64,000 nucleotides of DNA. It comes from Paenibacillus sp. NEAU-GSW1 (lineage in GTDB: Bacteria > Bacillota > Bacilli > Paenibacillales > Paenibacillaceae). Below the pieces are notes generated by a model. That model had not been told where the DNA came from, did no database searches, and saw only the letters and a program-made list of their open reading frames with translations. The stretch is taken from positions 1 through 64,000 of the forward strand of contig NZ_WOVL01000030.1 of NCBI RefSeq assembly GCF_009737085.1, in the 5' to 3' direction. Position numbers and translations under genes: made by a program. This document shows positions 1 through 10,056 of this stretch, in pieces (the stretch's first letter is position 1; every line of letters begins with the position of its first letter).

Positions 1-122
1 CCCCCTCAAGATGAGATTTCCCAATTCGTAAGACCCCTTGAAGACGACGAGGTTGATAGGCTGGGGGTGGAAGCACAGCAATGTGTGGAGCTGACCAGTA
101 CTAATCGGTCGAGGGCTTATCC
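1..122 (+). rRNA. rrl: 23S ribosomal RNA, 3' end (partial)
   Basis: The first ~122 bases read as the extreme 3' end of bacterial 23S rRNA, including the conserved stretch around 91-118 (gaccagtactaatcggtcga) that closes the molecule. The rest of the gene lies upstream of the window. The exact 3' end is estimated from the conserved terminal helix. In B. subtilis rRNA operons also sit directly upstream of ctsR, so the position fits Bacillales synteny. Confidence 0.95.
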
Positions 123-247
123 TAATGGAGCCCCACAAAGTGAAGCGAACGCTTCCGGAGTTAATTCCGATACCTTTGCGGGGACCCCGAACTTGCTAAA
201 GAGTTCAAACATTTCGCATCCAGTTTTCAAGGTACAACCCTTGACCG

Positions 248-364
248 TTTGGTGGCGATGGCGGAGGGGAACCACGCGTTCCCATACCGAACACGACCGT
301 TAAGCCCTCCAGCGCCGATGGTACTTGGACCGCAGGGTCCTGGGAGAGTAGGACGTCGCCAAGC
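248..364 (+). rRNA. rrf: 5S ribosomal RNA
   Basis: About 117 nt that match Firmicute 5S rRNA throughout: it opens with ttggtggcgatggcg, has the conserved core cccataccgaacac near 280-294, and closes with gtaggacgtcgccaag, which pairs with the 5' end. It lies ~125 nt after the 23S end, the usual 23S-5S spacer. No tRNA gene follows before the terminator. Confidence 0.97.
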
Positions 365-370
365 ACGAGA

Positions 371-401
371 AGCCTGCCGTATGTGATGCGGCAGGTTTTT
401 T
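371..401 (+). terminator. Rho-independent terminator of the rRNA operon
   Basis: The arms gcctgccg and cggcaggt enclose a short loop and are followed by a T-run, only 6 nt after the 5S rRNA. This closes the rRNA operon. Confidence 0.9.
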
Positions 402-453
402 GTTGTTCATAGGGTTGAGCGCGCTAACGGTAATGAGCCTTGTATGAACTCCA

Positions 454-646
454 CGCGCTAACGGACACCACAGCCCTTATTCGCTGAAATGGGGGCTTTT
501 GTATGTTTAACGGACACCAGCGCTCTAATTTACTTGAAAACTGACTCGAATGAGCTGAAACTGGGGCAATAGCGTCTCTGATGTCCGTTAGCGGAATAGT
601 GAAGGGGAAACTGAGCGAATAAGGTCTCTCATGTCCGCTAGAGTGC
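454..646. repeat. Cluster of ~38-bp intergenic repeats, two direct and two inverted copies
   Basis: Four related units are visible. Copies at about 454-490 and 504-540 share (c)taacggacacca and continue into an A+T-rich tail ending ...ttgaaa or ...ctgaaa. Copies at about 557-595 and 607-646 are the same kind of unit on the other strand, gaaactg ... atgtccg(t/c)tagcg or tag. A partial fifth copy (gcgctaacgg) lies at 421-430. Copies 1 and 4, compared in the same orientation, also share cttattcgct. Units alternate with spacers of 10-20 bp. No coding potential is apparent. Function unknown; dispersed intergenic repeats are common in this family, but membership of a known class cannot be decided from this sequence alone. 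Confidence 0.7.
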
Positions 647-649
647 TAT

Positions 650-1490
650 CGACGGATTCCCTACAGAAATTGTACCCATTATGCCCAGATCCGTGTACAA
701 TCGCATACTATGCAGCCACCTTATCAAGCTTGAACGAACGCAAGTTATCAACAGTTCGGCCACTCTTCCTCAGAGCCATACTCAATTAATCAAGTTTGCA
801 GCGTTTCATTATAATAGCTGCATTGGGCTCTCAATTAACTCATTATACATAGTGGTTTCTACTTAAAGAGTCGATGCATAGTCACTTCCAGCAGCGTACG
901 AACTCAAAGACCACTTACCCATCTAGCTTTATAGTCAATGATTACTCACACATATTAATAAACCACACGCATGCAACGCAAGATCTTCACACTTAGCTGA
1001 CTCTTACTCATTCAATACCGATCAATTCCACTATGAATCATACTCTTAGGCATTCACCGTCTACAACACTTCATCCCTCTTTATCTTTGACGATCACTCC
1101 TTTCATTAATTTACATCAGACATCCCTCTTTCTACACATCAACATCAACATCCACTTCTCCATCCTATCTCGTACTTGCTGTGCATAATCATTCAAACGG
1201 CTTCCTTGTCCCTCATTTATAAACAAGTTACACCCGGTTGTGGAGAAGTGTAAAAGGGAAAAAAATAGTGATCACTTGTCGGTAAAAAGCAAAAAAACTT
1301 ACTAGCATGTGTATAAAAGGGTTGCATCGGTTATTCAGTATAAGCTGTGAATTGTGCATCAAATTTGTGGATTTGTGGATGATTTCAATTGTGTTCGATT
1401 GGGTATAAATAACGAGAAACGGCACCATGATAGGTGATACAGGCAATAAAGCGCGATAGTGGACAATCGTCAGAAAATTGCAAATCCATA
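650..1490. other. Non-coding stretch between the rRNA operon and ctsR; no credible gene seen
   Basis: This A+T-rich stretch differs in composition from the flanking genes. The short open frames inside it (about 681-866 on + and 1228-1446 on -) have no Shine-Dalgarno sequence, no recognisable product and a composition unlike neighbouring genes, so I do not call them. Two adjacent tgtggat octamer-like motifs lie near 1370-1382. It could be decayed DNA or an untranslated spacer after the rRNA operon. Confidence 0.5.
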
Positions 1491-1491
1491 T

Positions 1492-1545
1492 CTTGACCTT
1501 TGCTGATTTTCGCGTATAATGAAATTAAAGTCAAAGAAAGTCAAA
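1492..1545 (+). promoter_or_regulatory. ctsR operon promoter with CtsR operator
   Basis: A perfect tandem heptad AGTCAAA-gaa-AGTCAAA occupies 1529-1545. It matches the known CtsR operator (RGTCAAA-NAN-RGTCAAA). It lies just downstream of a -10 TATAAT (1515-1520); the -35 is TCTTGA/TTGACC around 1492-1499, 15-17 bp upstream. The operator would overlap the start of transcription, so the operon should be autorepressed by CtsR and released on heat or protein stress, as known in B. subtilis. I see no clear sigma-B promoter in addition. Confidence 0.9.
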
Positions 1546-1685
1546 GTCAGTTGATGCCGAACCGATAAAAGGACTGTTACAGCCAGCTCTTTTCCCTGGA
1601 TCTGCTTCAACTGCTCGCAAACTCCCGCCATCGGCAACAAGAAGGGCGTGAGAGGCGTCATTAGCAACACTGGGAGGTTGGTGGT

Positions 1686-2147
1686 TTGCGTAACATTTCC
1701 GATCTCATCGAGCAATATTTGAAGCACATGCTGCAGGACAGCCCGGAAGGCGCTGTTGAAATTCAGCGCAATGAGCTGGCGGATCGATTCTCCTGCGTCC
1801 CTTCCCAGATCAATTATGTAATCAGCACCCGGTTCACGCTGGAGAAAGGCTATATAGTTGAAAGCAAGCGGGGAGGCGGCGGGTATATCCGAATCCAAAG
1901 GGTAGATTTGCCGGCACTCATAACGATTCAATCGCACATCCATGATACGATAGGCAATTGTGTCGAGCAGAGTGCGGCTGAAGGGCTTATTTATCAGCTT
2001 GAAGAGGCAGGCTTAGTTACAAAACGGGAAGGCAATTTGCTCCGAGCAGCGGTAGACCGCGAGACGATCGCCGTGAAGCTCCCGCAGCGGGATGAGATTC
2101 GAGCACGCATTTTGCGGGCTATGCTCATATCGCTGCTTGCGAAGTGA
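1686..2147 (+). CDS. ctsR: Transcriptional repressor CtsR of class III stress genes
   Basis: A 153-aa protein of the usual CtsR length. Its N-terminal winged helix-turn-helix contains the conserved VPSQINYVI and the beta-wing RGGGGYI (about residues 60-68), which contacts the operator; the C-terminal half is the dimerisation/arginine-phosphorylation region. The start is TTG, preceded by GGGAGG about 9 nt upstream. It is first in an operon with mcsA, mcsB and clpC, behind its own operator at 1529-1545. In B. subtilis CtsR is thermosensitive, and McsB phosphorylates it so that ClpCP degrades it; that mechanism is inferred here from the intact gene set. Confidence 0.97.
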   Translation: MRNISDLIEQYLKHMLQDSPEGAVEIQRNELADRFSCVPSQINYVISTRFTLEKGYIVESKRGGGGYIRIQRVDLPALITIQSHIHDTIGNCVEQSAAEGLIYQLEEAGLVTKREGNLLRAAVDRETIAVKLPQRDEIRARILRAMLISLLAK

Positions 2148-2226
2148 TCAAGCAGACGAGTGATTTTGAGTACAAGGAGTGACTTTGAACTTCGTCCAAA
2201 GTCCTGATGTAAGGAGGGGATGCGGC

Positions 2227-2760
2227 TTGAATTGCCAAGAATGCGGCAAGAAGCCGGCAACGCTTCATTTTACGAAAATCGTTAACGGTGAGAAAACCGA
2301 GTTCCATATTTGCGAAGCTTGCGCCAGAGAACGAGGTGAAGGCATCCCAGGAGCTCCGAATGGTTTTTCCATTCATAATCTGCTCTCGGGACTCCTCGAC
2401 TTTGATCCTTCCGGCTCCGCACATGGTCACTCAAGCACAGGCTTCAAACAGCAGCAGCCGGTGCGCTGCGAGGAATGCGGTTTAACGTACAGCCAGTTCA
2501 GCAAGCTGGGAAGATTCGGCTGCAGCTCATGCTACAAGCATTTTGCAGACCGGCTTGACCCGCTGTTGAAACGAATTCACAGCAATACGGTGCACAGCGG
2601 TAAAATTCCGAAAAGAACCGGCAGCCAAATTCAATATAAACGAGAAATCGAACAGCTGCGGCGCGATATGCAGAGCCGAATCGAATATGAAGATTTCGAA
2701 AGCGCGGCTCAGCTTCGAGATCGCATTCGCGAGCTTGAACGCAAAATAGTAGACCTTTAG
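2227..2760 (+). CDS. mcsA: McsA, zinc-binding activator of arginine kinase McsB
   Basis: A 177-aa protein opening MNCQECGKKPA as in B. subtilis McsA. It has two zinc-finger-like regions, CxxC plus CxxC near the N terminus (CQEC, CEAC) and again in the middle (CEEC, CSSC), then a C-terminal UVR-type coiled motif (about residues 140-175). The TTG at 2227 is chosen over upstream GTG 2179 or TTG 2185 because AAGGAGGGG precedes it and it aligns with the family start. McsA binds and stimulates McsB and helps load the ClpC system. It lies between ctsR and mcsB in one operon. Confidence 0.95.
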   Translation: MNCQECGKKPATLHFTKIVNGEKTEFHICEACARERGEGIPGAPNGFSIHNLLSGLLDFDPSGSAHGHSSTGFKQQQPVRCEECGLTYSQFSKLGRFGCSSCYKHFADRLDPLLKRIHSNTVHSGKIPKRTGSQIQYKREIEQLRRDMQSRIEYEDFESAAQLRDRIRELERKIVDL

Positions 2761-2809
2761 CATATAAGAAAGTACAGCAATAGCAAGGCCGCATGAAGGA
2801 GGGTTCCTC

Positions 2810-3889
2810 TTGACGAAGCATCGTTTCTCACAACAGGCGGTAAGCGATTGGATGAAGGGAGACGGTCCCGAATCCGATATCGTAATCAGCAGCCGCATAC
2901 GAATTGCTCGAAATTTGCGACAGCAGCCTTTTCCGATGCTGGCGACAAACGAGCAGCTCATAAAGGTGATGGAGCAGTTAACAGAGGTGGAAAGCTCCGG
3001 CAAGCTCGATCCGGCAGGCAAGTTTGAAACGATAAGGCTGTCCGAATTAAGCGAGCTTGATCGAAGAGTATTGGTGGAAAAGCATTTAATCAGCCCGAAC
3101 CTCGCGAATGAATCGCGCAGCGGGGCCGTTATCCTCAGCGACAACGAATCGGTCAGCATAATGATTAACGAAGAGGATCATCTCCGCATTCAATGTTTAT
3201 ATCCGGGCTTTCAAGTGATGGAAGCTTGGACGCTGGCAAACCGGATCGACGACATTTTTGAAGCGGAGACGGATTATGCTTTTGACGAAAGAAAAGGGTA
3301 TTTAACAAGCTGTCCGACAAACGTCGGAACAGGGATTAGAGCATCGGTCATGATGCATTTGCCGGCGCTCGTACTTACGCAGCAAATTAACCGGATTTTA
3401 TCGGCGGTTACGCAGGTTGGTCTTGCGGTACGAGGGCTTTATGGGGAAGGCAGCGAAGCGCTTGGCAATCTGTTTCAAATCTCGAACCAAATTACGCTCG
3501 GCCAATCCGAAGCGGAAATTATTGAGAATTTGCACGGAGTTGCCAGGCAGATCATCGAGCATGAGAAGGCGGCGCGAACGAGGCTGCTGTCGGAGTCGAA
3601 ACTGCGCATCGAGGATCGGGTTAAACGGTCGTACGGCATTTTGTCATATGCCTCGATCATGGACTCGAAGGAATCGGCGCAGCGTTTATCCGATGTCAGA
3701 CTTGGCGTTGATCTCGGATTGCTAGAGGATGTTTCGCCGCAGGTCATGAATGAATTGATTGTGATGACCCAGCCCGGCTTCCTGCAGCAGGCGTTCAACG
3801 AAAAGATGAGCGCAGAGCAGAGGGATTGCCGGCGGGCCGAATTAATTCGCAAGCAATTGCGAAGTCAAACCGAGCATGGGGGTGCGTGA
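2810..3889 (+). CDS. mcsB: McsB, protein arginine kinase
   Basis: A 359-aa guanidino-kinase-fold enzyme that phosphorylates arginine residues on proteins, marking them for ClpCP degradation. Visible signatures: SSRIRIARN (ATP-site arginines, residues 27-35), NEEDH (120-124), the guanidino-kinase signature SCPTNVGT with Cys168, and the C-terminal RDCRRA matching the RDxxRA phosphoarginine-sensing motif. The start is TTG with AAGGAGGG upstream. The stop lies 2 nt before clpC's first ATG, indicating translational coupling. Confidence 0.97.
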   Translation: MTKHRFSQQAVSDWMKGDGPESDIVISSRIRIARNLRQQPFPMLATNEQLIKVMEQLTEVESSGKLDPAGKFETIRLSELSELDRRVLVEKHLISPNLANESRSGAVILSDNESVSIMINEEDHLRIQCLYPGFQVMEAWTLANRIDDIFEAETDYAFDERKGYLTSCPTNVGTGIRASVMMHLPALVLTQQINRILSAVTQVGLAVRGLYGEGSEALGNLFQISNQITLGQSEAEIIENLHGVARQIIEHEKAARTRLLSESKLRIEDRVKRSYGILSYASIMDSKESAQRLSDVRLGVDLGLLEDVSPQVMNELIVMTQPGFLQQAFNEKMSAEQRDCRRAELIRKQLRSQTEHGGA

Positions 3890-3891
3890 AT

Positions 3892-6360
3892 ATGATGTTT
3901 GGACGTTTTACGGAGCGAGCGCAAAAGGTGCTGGCACTTGCGCAGGAGGAAGCGGTTCGTCTTGGACATAACAATATTGGAACAGAGCATATTTTACTCG
4001 GCTTAATTCGGGAGGGCGAAGGCATTGCGGCTAAAGCATTGATCGCTCTCGGCCTTGGCCTTGAGAAAATACAGGATGAAGTGGAAGCTTTAATTGGCCG
4101 CGGTCAAGAGCAGCCGACGAACATCGCTTATACGCCGCGCGCGAAAAAAGTGATTGAACTGTCGATGGACGAAGCGAGAAAGCTTGGCCATACGTATGTG
4201 GGAACGGAGCATATTTTGCTCGGCCTCATTCGCGAAGGCGAGGGCGTCGCTGCCCGCGTTCTGAACAATCTTGGCATCAGCTTGAACAAAGCGCGTCAGC
4301 AAGTACTGCAGCTGCTTGGCAGCAGCGAGGCTGTTTCAAGCAGTCACGGCACGCCGGCGAATGTAAGCACGCCTACGCTTGACGGTCTGGCGCGCGACTT
4401 GACGGCATATGCAAAAGAAGGCAATCTCGATCCGGTCATCGGCCGCAGCAAAGAGATCGAGCGTGTCATTCAAGTGCTTAGCCGCCGGACGAAGAACAAT
4501 CCGGTGCTGATCGGCGAACCTGGCGTTGGTAAAACGGCAATTGCCGAGGGTCTGGCGCAAAAAATTATCGCCAACGAAATTCCCGAGACATTGCGCGACA
4601 AACGCGTAATGACGCTCGATATGGGCTCCGTTGTAGCCGGCACGAAATACCGCGGCGAATTCGAAGACCGGTTGAAAAAAATTATGGATGAGATCCGCCA
4701 AGCGGGCAACATCATCCTGTTCATCGACGAGCTGCATACGCTCATCGGCGCGGGCGGCGCGGAAGGGGCAATCGACGCCTCCAACATTCTGAAGCCGGCG
4801 CTCGCGCGCGGCGAACTGCAGTGCATCGGCGCTACGACGCTTGACGAGTACCGCAAATATATCGAGAAGGACGCCGCGCTGGAGCGTCGTTTCCAACCGA
4901 TCACAGTCGATCAGCCGTCTCCTGACGAGGCTGTTCAAATACTGATGGGACTGCGCGATCGCTATGAGGCGCATCATCGGGTCAAAATTACGGACGATGC
5001 GATTGTGCAAGCGGTGAAGCTGTCCGATCGTTACATTACAGACCGGTTCCTGCCGGATAAAGCGATTGACCTGATCGACGAGGCGGGCTCTAAAGTAAGG
5101 CTCAACTCGTATACGGTACCGCCGAATCTGAAGCAGTTGGAAAACCGTCTCGAAGATATCCGCAAAGAGAAGGACGCGGCGGTGCAAAGCCAAGAATTCG
5201 AGAAGGCGGCTGCGCTTCGCGATACGGAGCAAAAAATTCGCGAAGAGCTCGACGTAACGAAAAACCAATGGAAAGAAAAACAAGGCCGTACCGATTCCGA
5301 GGTAACGCCTGAAGATATCGCGCAAGTTGTCGCAAGCTGGACCGGCATCCCGGTAAGCAAGCTGGCTGAGGAAGAAACCGAGCGTCTGCTCAAAATGGAA
5401 TCGATTCTTCATGACCGCGTCATCGGCCAGGACGAAGCGGTAAAAGCGGTATCGAGAGCGATCCGCCGCGCTCGCGCAGGTCTTAAAGATCCGAAGCGCC
5501 CTATGGGCAGCTTTATCTTCCTTGGACCTACAGGCGTCGGTAAAACCGAGCTCGCCCGCGCGCTTGCTGAAGCGATGTTTGGCGACGAGAATGCAGTTAT
5601 CCGCATCGATATGTCGGAGTACATGGAGAAGCATTCGACTTCCCGTCTCGTCGGAGCGCCTCCGGGCTACGTCGGCTATGAGGAAGGCGGCCAGTTGACC
5701 GAGAAGGTGCGCCGCAAACCATACTCTGTCGTGCTGCTCGATGAAATCGAGAAGGCGCATCCGGAAGTGTTCAACATCCTGCTTCAAGTGCTGGAGGACG
5801 GCCGTCTGACCGATTCCAAAGGCCGCGTGGTCGATTTCCGCAACACGCTCATTATCATGACGTCGAATGTTGGCGCGGATCAAATCAAACGCAACTCGTC
5901 GCTTGGCTTTACGGCGGTGCAGGATTCGGGACGCGACTTCATCCAAATGAAAGACAAAGTGATGGCAGAGCTGAAGAAAAGCTTCCGTCCAGAGTTCATT
6001 AACCGGATTGACGAAACGATTGTGTTCCACTCGCTGGAGCAAGAGCATATCGCTCAAATCGTGACGCTCATGTCCGACGAGCTTCGCAAGCGTCTGCGCG
6101 AGCAAGAGGTCGATTTCATCTTGACCGACAGCGCCAAAGCATTCCTCGCGAAGGAAGGCTTCGATCCGCAATACGGCGCTCGTCCGCTGCGCCGCGCGAT
6201 CCAGAAGCATATCGAAGACCGTCTGTCCGAAGATCTGCTCATGGGTAAAATCAAAAAAGGCGACACGTTCGTTATTGACGAGAAAGACGGCGACCTGACC
6301 GTCTCCAAATCGTCGGACGAAGGAACGGCGACGCTGTCCGAAGAACCGGCTGCTAAATAA
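3892..6360 (+). CDS. clpC: ClpC, AAA+ unfoldase subunit of the ClpCP protease
   Basis: An 822-aa Hsp100 protein. Order: double Clp-N repeat (about 1-145, binds phosphoarginine and adaptors), AAA-1 with Walker A GEPGVGKT (208-215) and the pore/Walker B region LFIDELHTL, coiled middle domain with a UVR-like [16 protein letters not shown] segment typical of ClpC rather than ClpB, AAA-2 with Walker A GPTGVGKT (545-552), and a C-terminal D2 small domain. The start [11 protein letters not shown] matches B. subtilis; ATG at 3895 is equally possible. Last gene of the ctsR operon. Confidence 0.98.
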   Translation: MMFGRFTERAQKVLALAQEEAVRLGHNNIGTEHILLGLIREGEGIAAKALIALGLGLEKIQDEVEALIGRGQEQPTNIAYTPRAKKVIELSMDEARKLGHTYVGTEHILLGLIREGEGVAARVLNNLGISLNKARQQVLQLLGSSEAVSSSHGTPANVSTPTLDGLARDLTAYAKEGNLDPVIGRSKEIERVIQVLSRRTKNNPVLIGEPGVGKTAIAEGLAQKIIANEIPETLRDKRVMTLDMGSVVAGTKYRGEFEDRLKKIMDEIRQAGNIILFIDELHTLIGAGGAEGAIDASNILKPALARGELQCIGATTLDEYRKYIEKDAALERRFQPITVDQPSPDEAVQILMGLRDRYEAHHRVKITDDAIVQAVKLSDRYITDRFLPDKAIDLIDEAGSKVRLNSYTVPPNLKQLENRLEDIRKEKDAAVQSQEFEKAAALRDTEQKIREELDVTKNQWKEKQGRTDSEVTPEDIAQVVASWTGIPVSKLAEEETERLLKMESILHDRVIGQDEAVKAVSRAIRRARAGLKDPKRPMGSFIFLGPTGVGKTELARALAEAMFGDENAVIRIDMSEYMEKHSTSRLVGAPPGYVGYEEGGQLTEKVRRKPYSVVLLDEIEKAHPEVFNILLQVLEDGRLTDSKGRVVDFRNTLIIMTSNVGADQIKRNSSLGFTAVQDSGRDFIQMKDKVMAELKKSFRPEFINRIDETIVFHSLEQEHIAQIVTLMSDELRKRLREQEVDFILTDSAKAFLAKEGFDPQYGARPLRRAIQKHIEDRLSEDLLMGKIKKGDTFVIDEKDGDLTVSKSSDEGTATLSEEPAAK

Positions 6361-6376
6361 AAGCTGCCTGAAACCA

Positions 6377-6413
6377 AGCGTCTCTCCCGCGCAAGCGGGA
6401 GGGACGCTTTTTT
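6377..6413 (+). terminator. Rho-independent terminator of the ctsR-clpC operon
   Basis: A strong hairpin with arms agcgtctctcccgc and gcgggagggacgct around a short loop, followed by six T's, 17 nt after the clpC stop. Confidence 0.9.
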
Positions 6414-6485
6414 CGTTGAGGGGTTTATACGTTCGGCATTAAATGGTAAACTTTCAATGAAAGCAGTTGTTAAAAGGAGCCTGTC

Positions 6486-7853
6486 ATGGCAAAAATAAAA
6501 TCAAAGTTCGTTTGCACCGATTGCGGCACCGAATCTCCGAAATGGCTGGGCAAATGCCCGGGCTGCCATGCGTGGAATACGATGGTCGAGGAGAAAGAAA
6601 CGGTCGTCAAGACACAGGGCGTCGGTCTTCGAATGGTTCATACGAAAGAAAAGCCGCAATCCATCATACATATAGAAAGCGGGCAGGAACCGCGCATCGA
6701 GACGAAGATGCAGGAGCTGAACCGCGTGCTTGGCGGCGGGGTTGTCCCCGGCTCGCTTATACTGGTCGGCGGGGATCCCGGCATCGGCAAATCGACGCTG
6801 CTGCTGCAAACGTCGCATGCTATGGCGGCCAAAGGCCTCAAGGTGCTCTATATATCCGGTGAGGAATCGGTGCGCCAAACCCGGTTAAGGGCAGATCGTC
6901 TCGGCGCGCTGACGGAAATGCTGTTTGTGCTGTGCGAAACCAACATGGATCATATTAACGATGCGATCGAGTCGATTGAGCCGGATTTTCTCGTCATCGA
7001 TTCCATTCAGACGGTGTACGATCCGAATGTGCAGTCCGCGCCGGGAAGCGTCGCTCAAGTAAGAGAATGCACGGCGCATTTCATGCGAGTCGCCAAGATT
7101 AAAGGCATTGCAACCGTTCTTGTCGGTCATGTAACGAAGGAAGGCGCTATTGCCGGTCCGCGCTTGCTCGAGCACATGGTCGATTGCGTTCTCTATTTCG
7201 AAGGCGAACGGCATCATACATACCGGTTGCTGCGGGCGGTAAAAAACCGGTTCGGTTCTACGAACGAAATCGGCATTTTTGAAATGGGCGAAGAGGGGCT
7301 TCGGGAAGTATCCAATCCCTCCGAGTTGTTCTTATCGGAGCGTCCGCTCGGCGTATCCGGCTCTACGGTCGTCGCGAGCATGGAAGGGACGCGTCCGGTG
7401 CTCGTTGAATTGCAGGCGCTGGTCGCAACGACAAACTTCCCATCGCCGCGGCGCATGTCGACCGGCATCGACCATAACCGGATGGCGCTTATTATAGCGG
7501 TGCTGGAGAAACGGATTGGCATGTTTCTTCAAACGCAGGATGCCTATCTGAACGTGGCCGGAGGCGTCAAGCTTGACGAGCCGGCAGTAGACCTTGCTGC
7601 GGCGGTATCGTTAGCGTCGAGCTTTCGCGATGCGCCGACAAAGCCATACGATGTTATTTTTGGCGAAATCGGTTTAACAGGCGAAGTGCGCGCCGTATCG
7701 CGGGCGGAGCAGCGGGTCAAGGAAGCGGAGAAGCTCGGGTTCAAACGGGTCATTATGCCGGAGAAAAGCCTCAAAGGCTGGAAGCCGCCCGAGAGCATTG
7801 AAATTATTGGAGTCAATACGGTGGCGGAAGCATTAAAAGCAGCGTTAGGATAG
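6486..7853 (+). CDS. radA: DNA repair protein RadA (branch-migration helicase)
   Basis: A 455-aa RadA/Sms protein. It has an N-terminal four-cysteine zinc finger (C10, C13, C24, C27), a RecA-like ATPase core with Walker [11 protein letters not shown] (95-104), the RadA signature KNRFG (about residue 253), and a C-terminal Lon-protease-like domain lacking proteolytic function. It processes recombination intermediates, and in B. subtilis it is the partner of DisA, encoded 11 nt downstream here. Start ATG with AAAGGAG upstream. It lies after the clpC terminator and so probably has its own promoter. Confidence 0.97.
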   Translation: MAKIKSKFVCTDCGTESPKWLGKCPGCHAWNTMVEEKETVVKTQGVGLRMVHTKEKPQSIIHIESGQEPRIETKMQELNRVLGGGVVPGSLILVGGDPGIGKSTLLLQTSHAMAAKGLKVLYISGEESVRQTRLRADRLGALTEMLFVLCETNMDHINDAIESIEPDFLVIDSIQTVYDPNVQSAPGSVAQVRECTAHFMRVAKIKGIATVLVGHVTKEGAIAGPRLLEHMVDCVLYFEGERHHTYRLLRAVKNRFGSTNEIGIFEMGEEGLREVSNPSELFLSERPLGVSGSTVVASMEGTRPVLVELQALVATTNFPSPRRMSTGIDHNRMALIIAVLEKRIGMFLQTQDAYLNVAGGVKLDEPAVDLAAAVSLASSFRDAPTKPYDVIFGEIGLTGEVRAVSRAEQRVKEAEKLGFKRVIMPEKSLKGWKPPESIEIIGVNTVAEALKAALG

Positions 7854-7864
7854 GGGGGCATACG

Positions 7865-8941
7865 ATGAAAGAACAGAGTCAGCTAGAAATCATGAATCAG
7901 CTTTTGCAGCTAGTCGCGCCCGGCACCCCGTTCCGTGAAGGCTTGGAGAACGTTTTGCGGGCGAAGACGGGAGCGCTTCTCGTTGTCGGCTACAGCCCGG
8001 AAGTGATGGAGGTTGTGGACGGAGGTTTCTCGATCAACTGCGATTTTTCGCCCAATTACTTATACGAGCTGGCCAAAATGGACGGAGCGATTATTCTGAG
8101 CGAGGATATGCGCCGCATTCTGTATGCGAATACACAGCTTATTCCGAACAGCTCGATTCCTTCGACGGAAACGGGCATCCGTCACCGTACGGCGGAACGG
8201 GTTGCGAAGCAAACCGGCAAGCTGGTCGTATCGATCTCGCAGCGGCGCAACATTATTACGCTTTATCAAGGCAATTTGCGCTATTCGTTGAAGGAAATGG
8301 GCGTTATTCTGACAAAAGCAAACCAGGCGATTCAGACGCTCGAAAAATACCGGGCGGTGCTGAATCAATCGCTCACCAATCTTTCGGCGCTGGAATTCGA
8401 GGAGCTTGTTACGCTGCAAGAGGTTGCTCATGTCATGCAGCGCGTTGAGATGGTGCTTCGCGTCAAAATGGAAATTAAGCGCTACGTAACCGAGCTTGGA
8501 ACCGAGGGGCGTTTGATCGCTATGCAGCTCGAAGAGCTGGTTGACGGCGTCGATGAGGAAGCGTGGTATTTGCTGAAGGATTATGCGAAGGACAGCGCCG
8601 ACGAGAAAATTCGCGAGCTGCGCATCGCATTAAAGAAGCTGAGCTCCGACGAGCTGCTGGAATCGCAGCCGATTATAAGGCTGCTCGGCTACGCGCATAC
8701 AGGCTCGATGGCCGAGGAAGCGGTATCGCCGCGCGGTTTCAGGCTGCTCAATCGCATTCCTCGCCTGCCTCTCATGATTATGAACAATCTGATCGAACGC
8801 TTTGGCCGTTTGCCGCATGTATTAATGGCGACAATCGAGGAATTGGACGAAGTGGACGGCATCGGCGAAGTTCGCGCAAGGGCGATCAAAGACGGTTTGA
8901 AGCGTATCCAAGAGCAGATGTTCATTGACAGACAAATTTAA
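7865..8941 (+). CDS. disA: DisA, DNA-integrity-scanning diadenylate cyclase
   Basis: A 358-aa protein that condenses two ATP into cyclic di-AMP and signals DNA damage. The N-terminal DAC domain carries both active-site motifs, DGA (73-75) and RHRTAER (106-112). A helical linker follows, and a C-terminal RuvA-like helix-hairpin-helix DNA-binding domain ([12 protein letters not shown]) binds branched DNA, which shuts synthesis down. Start ATG follows GGGGGG 11 nt after radA; the two are probably co-transcribed, as in other Bacillales. Confidence 0.97.
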   Translation: MKEQSQLEIMNQLLQLVAPGTPFREGLENVLRAKTGALLVVGYSPEVMEVVDGGFSINCDFSPNYLYELAKMDGAIILSEDMRRILYANTQLIPNSSIPSTETGIRHRTAERVAKQTGKLVVSISQRRNIITLYQGNLRYSLKEMGVILTKANQAIQTLEKYRAVLNQSLTNLSALEFEELVTLQEVAHVMQRVEMVLRVKMEIKRYVTELGTEGRLIAMQLEELVDGVDEEAWYLLKDYAKDSADEKIRELRIALKKLSSDELLESQPIIRLLGYAHTGSMAEEAVSPRGFRLLNRIPRLPLMIMNNLIERFGRLPHVLMATIEELDEVDGIGEVRARAIKDGLKRIQEQMFIDRQI

Positions 8942-9032
8942 ATTTCATACAATGGGTTGAATGCGTGTCGCTAACTGTTAGTCGATACATTAGCAAACGG
9001 TTTTAGGGCATAGTAGAGAAGAGGTGGAACAG

Positions 9033-9782
9033 ATGATCACTAAGTCGATACCGAGCCTTCTCACGGTGGGAAACCTATTCCTCGGAATAGTTGCCATTAT
9101 ATTTGTGTTCAACGATAAGCCAGACAATGCCGCCATGATGGTCATTATCGCCATGCTGCTGGACGGTGTGGACGGCCGCGTTGCTCGGGCATTGAATGTA
9201 ACCAGCGAATTCGGCAAAGAGCTCGATTCGTTGTCCGATGTGATCTCGTTCGGCGTAGCGCCGGCTTTTATTATGTACGTAGTCGCATTTCAAGAGTTGA
9301 ATCCGACGATGGCATGGATTATTACCGCATTGTTCCCGATTTGCGGCGCCTTGCGGCTTGCCAGGTTCAATGTCATTACATCTGCGCCCGGATATTTCAT
9401 CGGTTTGCCGATTCCGGCCGCCGGCGGCGTTGTGGCGACGCTCGCGCTGTTCAAGGATGATATACCGGTATCTGTATTGTTAACAAGCACGCTTGTGCTG
9501 TCGCTGCTTATGGTGAGCACAATTCGATATCCGAATTTCAAAAAAATCGGCATTTCCCGCAAAGCGATCTGGCTCGTTCCGGTCGTTATAGCGGTAGCGG
9601 TCATTTTGGGCGTGAGTTTCCCGAATCATTTGTCCAAAATTGTTTTTGTACCGCTCTTGCTGTACGCGATTTACGGCTTAAAAAAAAACGTTGATCGCCG
9701 TTTAAAGCGGCGAAACCGCAAACGCCATCCGGAAGCAAACGTAACGGAGGACCCGACGCAGTCGGATTCGACGTCGGCATAG
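9033..9782 (+). CDS. pssA: CDP-diacylglycerol-serine O-phosphatidyltransferase (PssA)
   Basis: A 249-aa membrane protein of the CDP-alcohol phosphotransferase family. The complete active-site motif D-G-x2-A-R-x8-G-x3-D-x3-D is at residues 47-69. About six to seven hydrophobic segments follow, and the tail is strongly basic. The closest role is phosphatidylserine synthesis (precursor of phosphatidylethanolamine). ATG 9033 is preferred to GTG 9024 because AGAGGTGG is well spaced from it. In B. subtilis pssA lies elsewhere; here it starts a block inserted between disA and yacL. No psd gene is adjacent. Confidence 0.88.
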   Translation: MITKSIPSLLTVGNLFLGIVAIIFVFNDKPDNAAMMVIIAMLLDGVDGRVARALNVTSEFGKELDSLSDVISFGVAPAFIMYVVAFQELNPTMAWIITALFPICGALRLARFNVITSAPGYFIGLPIPAAGGVVATLALFKDDIPVSVLLTSTLVLSLLMVSTIRYPNFKKIGISRKAIWLVPVVIAVAVILGVSFPNHLSKIVFVPLLLYAIYGLKKNVDRRLKRRNRKRHPEANVTEDPTQSDSTSA

Positions 9783-9794
9783 GATAAAACGGCC

Positions 9795-9837
9795 AATCGA
9801 AGAAATAGCGCTGCCATGCAGCGCTATTTCTTCGATT
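9795..9837. other. Perfect 20-bp-stem hairpin after pssA
   Basis: Arms 9795-9814 and 9818-9837 are exactly complementary around a 3-nt loop. There is no T-run directly after the + strand stem, although the opposite strand runs into a T-rich stretch. It may act as an mRNA 3'-end stabiliser or a processing/termination signal working with the second hairpin at 9855. Confidence 0.7.
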
Positions 9838-9854
9838 AACTGCATATGTGATTG

Positions 9855-9889
9855 AATAACGCTATGTCATGGCGTTATTTTTATTTTAT
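9855..9889 (+). terminator. Rho-independent terminator after pssA
   Basis: Arms aataacgc (9855-9862) and gcgttatt (9872-9879) are followed by a T-rich tail (tttattttat). It closes the radA-disA-pssA transcription region. Confidence 0.75.
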
Positions 9890-10056
9890 CGCTTTCTGCT
9901 GCACTGCGCCTTTTATCCCAAATGTACCACGACTAAAGAGGGACGATCTTTACAAAAAAAGAAACTTCCCTATCATAATATCGTATACTATATATTGTGT
10001 TACCGTTCATAGTTATAATTGAAAAGTGGTTTGACACGCAGAAGAGAGGCATTTAT

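Noticed and set aside
67..303. 78-codon frame across the 23S-5S junction
   Set aside because: It overlaps two rRNA genes.
681..866. 61-codon frame in the spacer before ctsR (and a 72-codon one at 1228-1446 on the minus strand)
   Set aside because: No ribosome binding site, odd composition, no recognisable protein.
1381..1406. Possible sigma-B promoter (GGGTAT at 1401) upstream of ctsR
   Set aside because: The -35 element does not fit, and this family generally lacks a classical sigma-B regulon at this gene.
4336..6210. 624-codon minus-strand open frame opposite clpC
   Set aside because: Shadow of G+C-biased codon positions in clpC; composition and lack of homology fit an antisense artefact.
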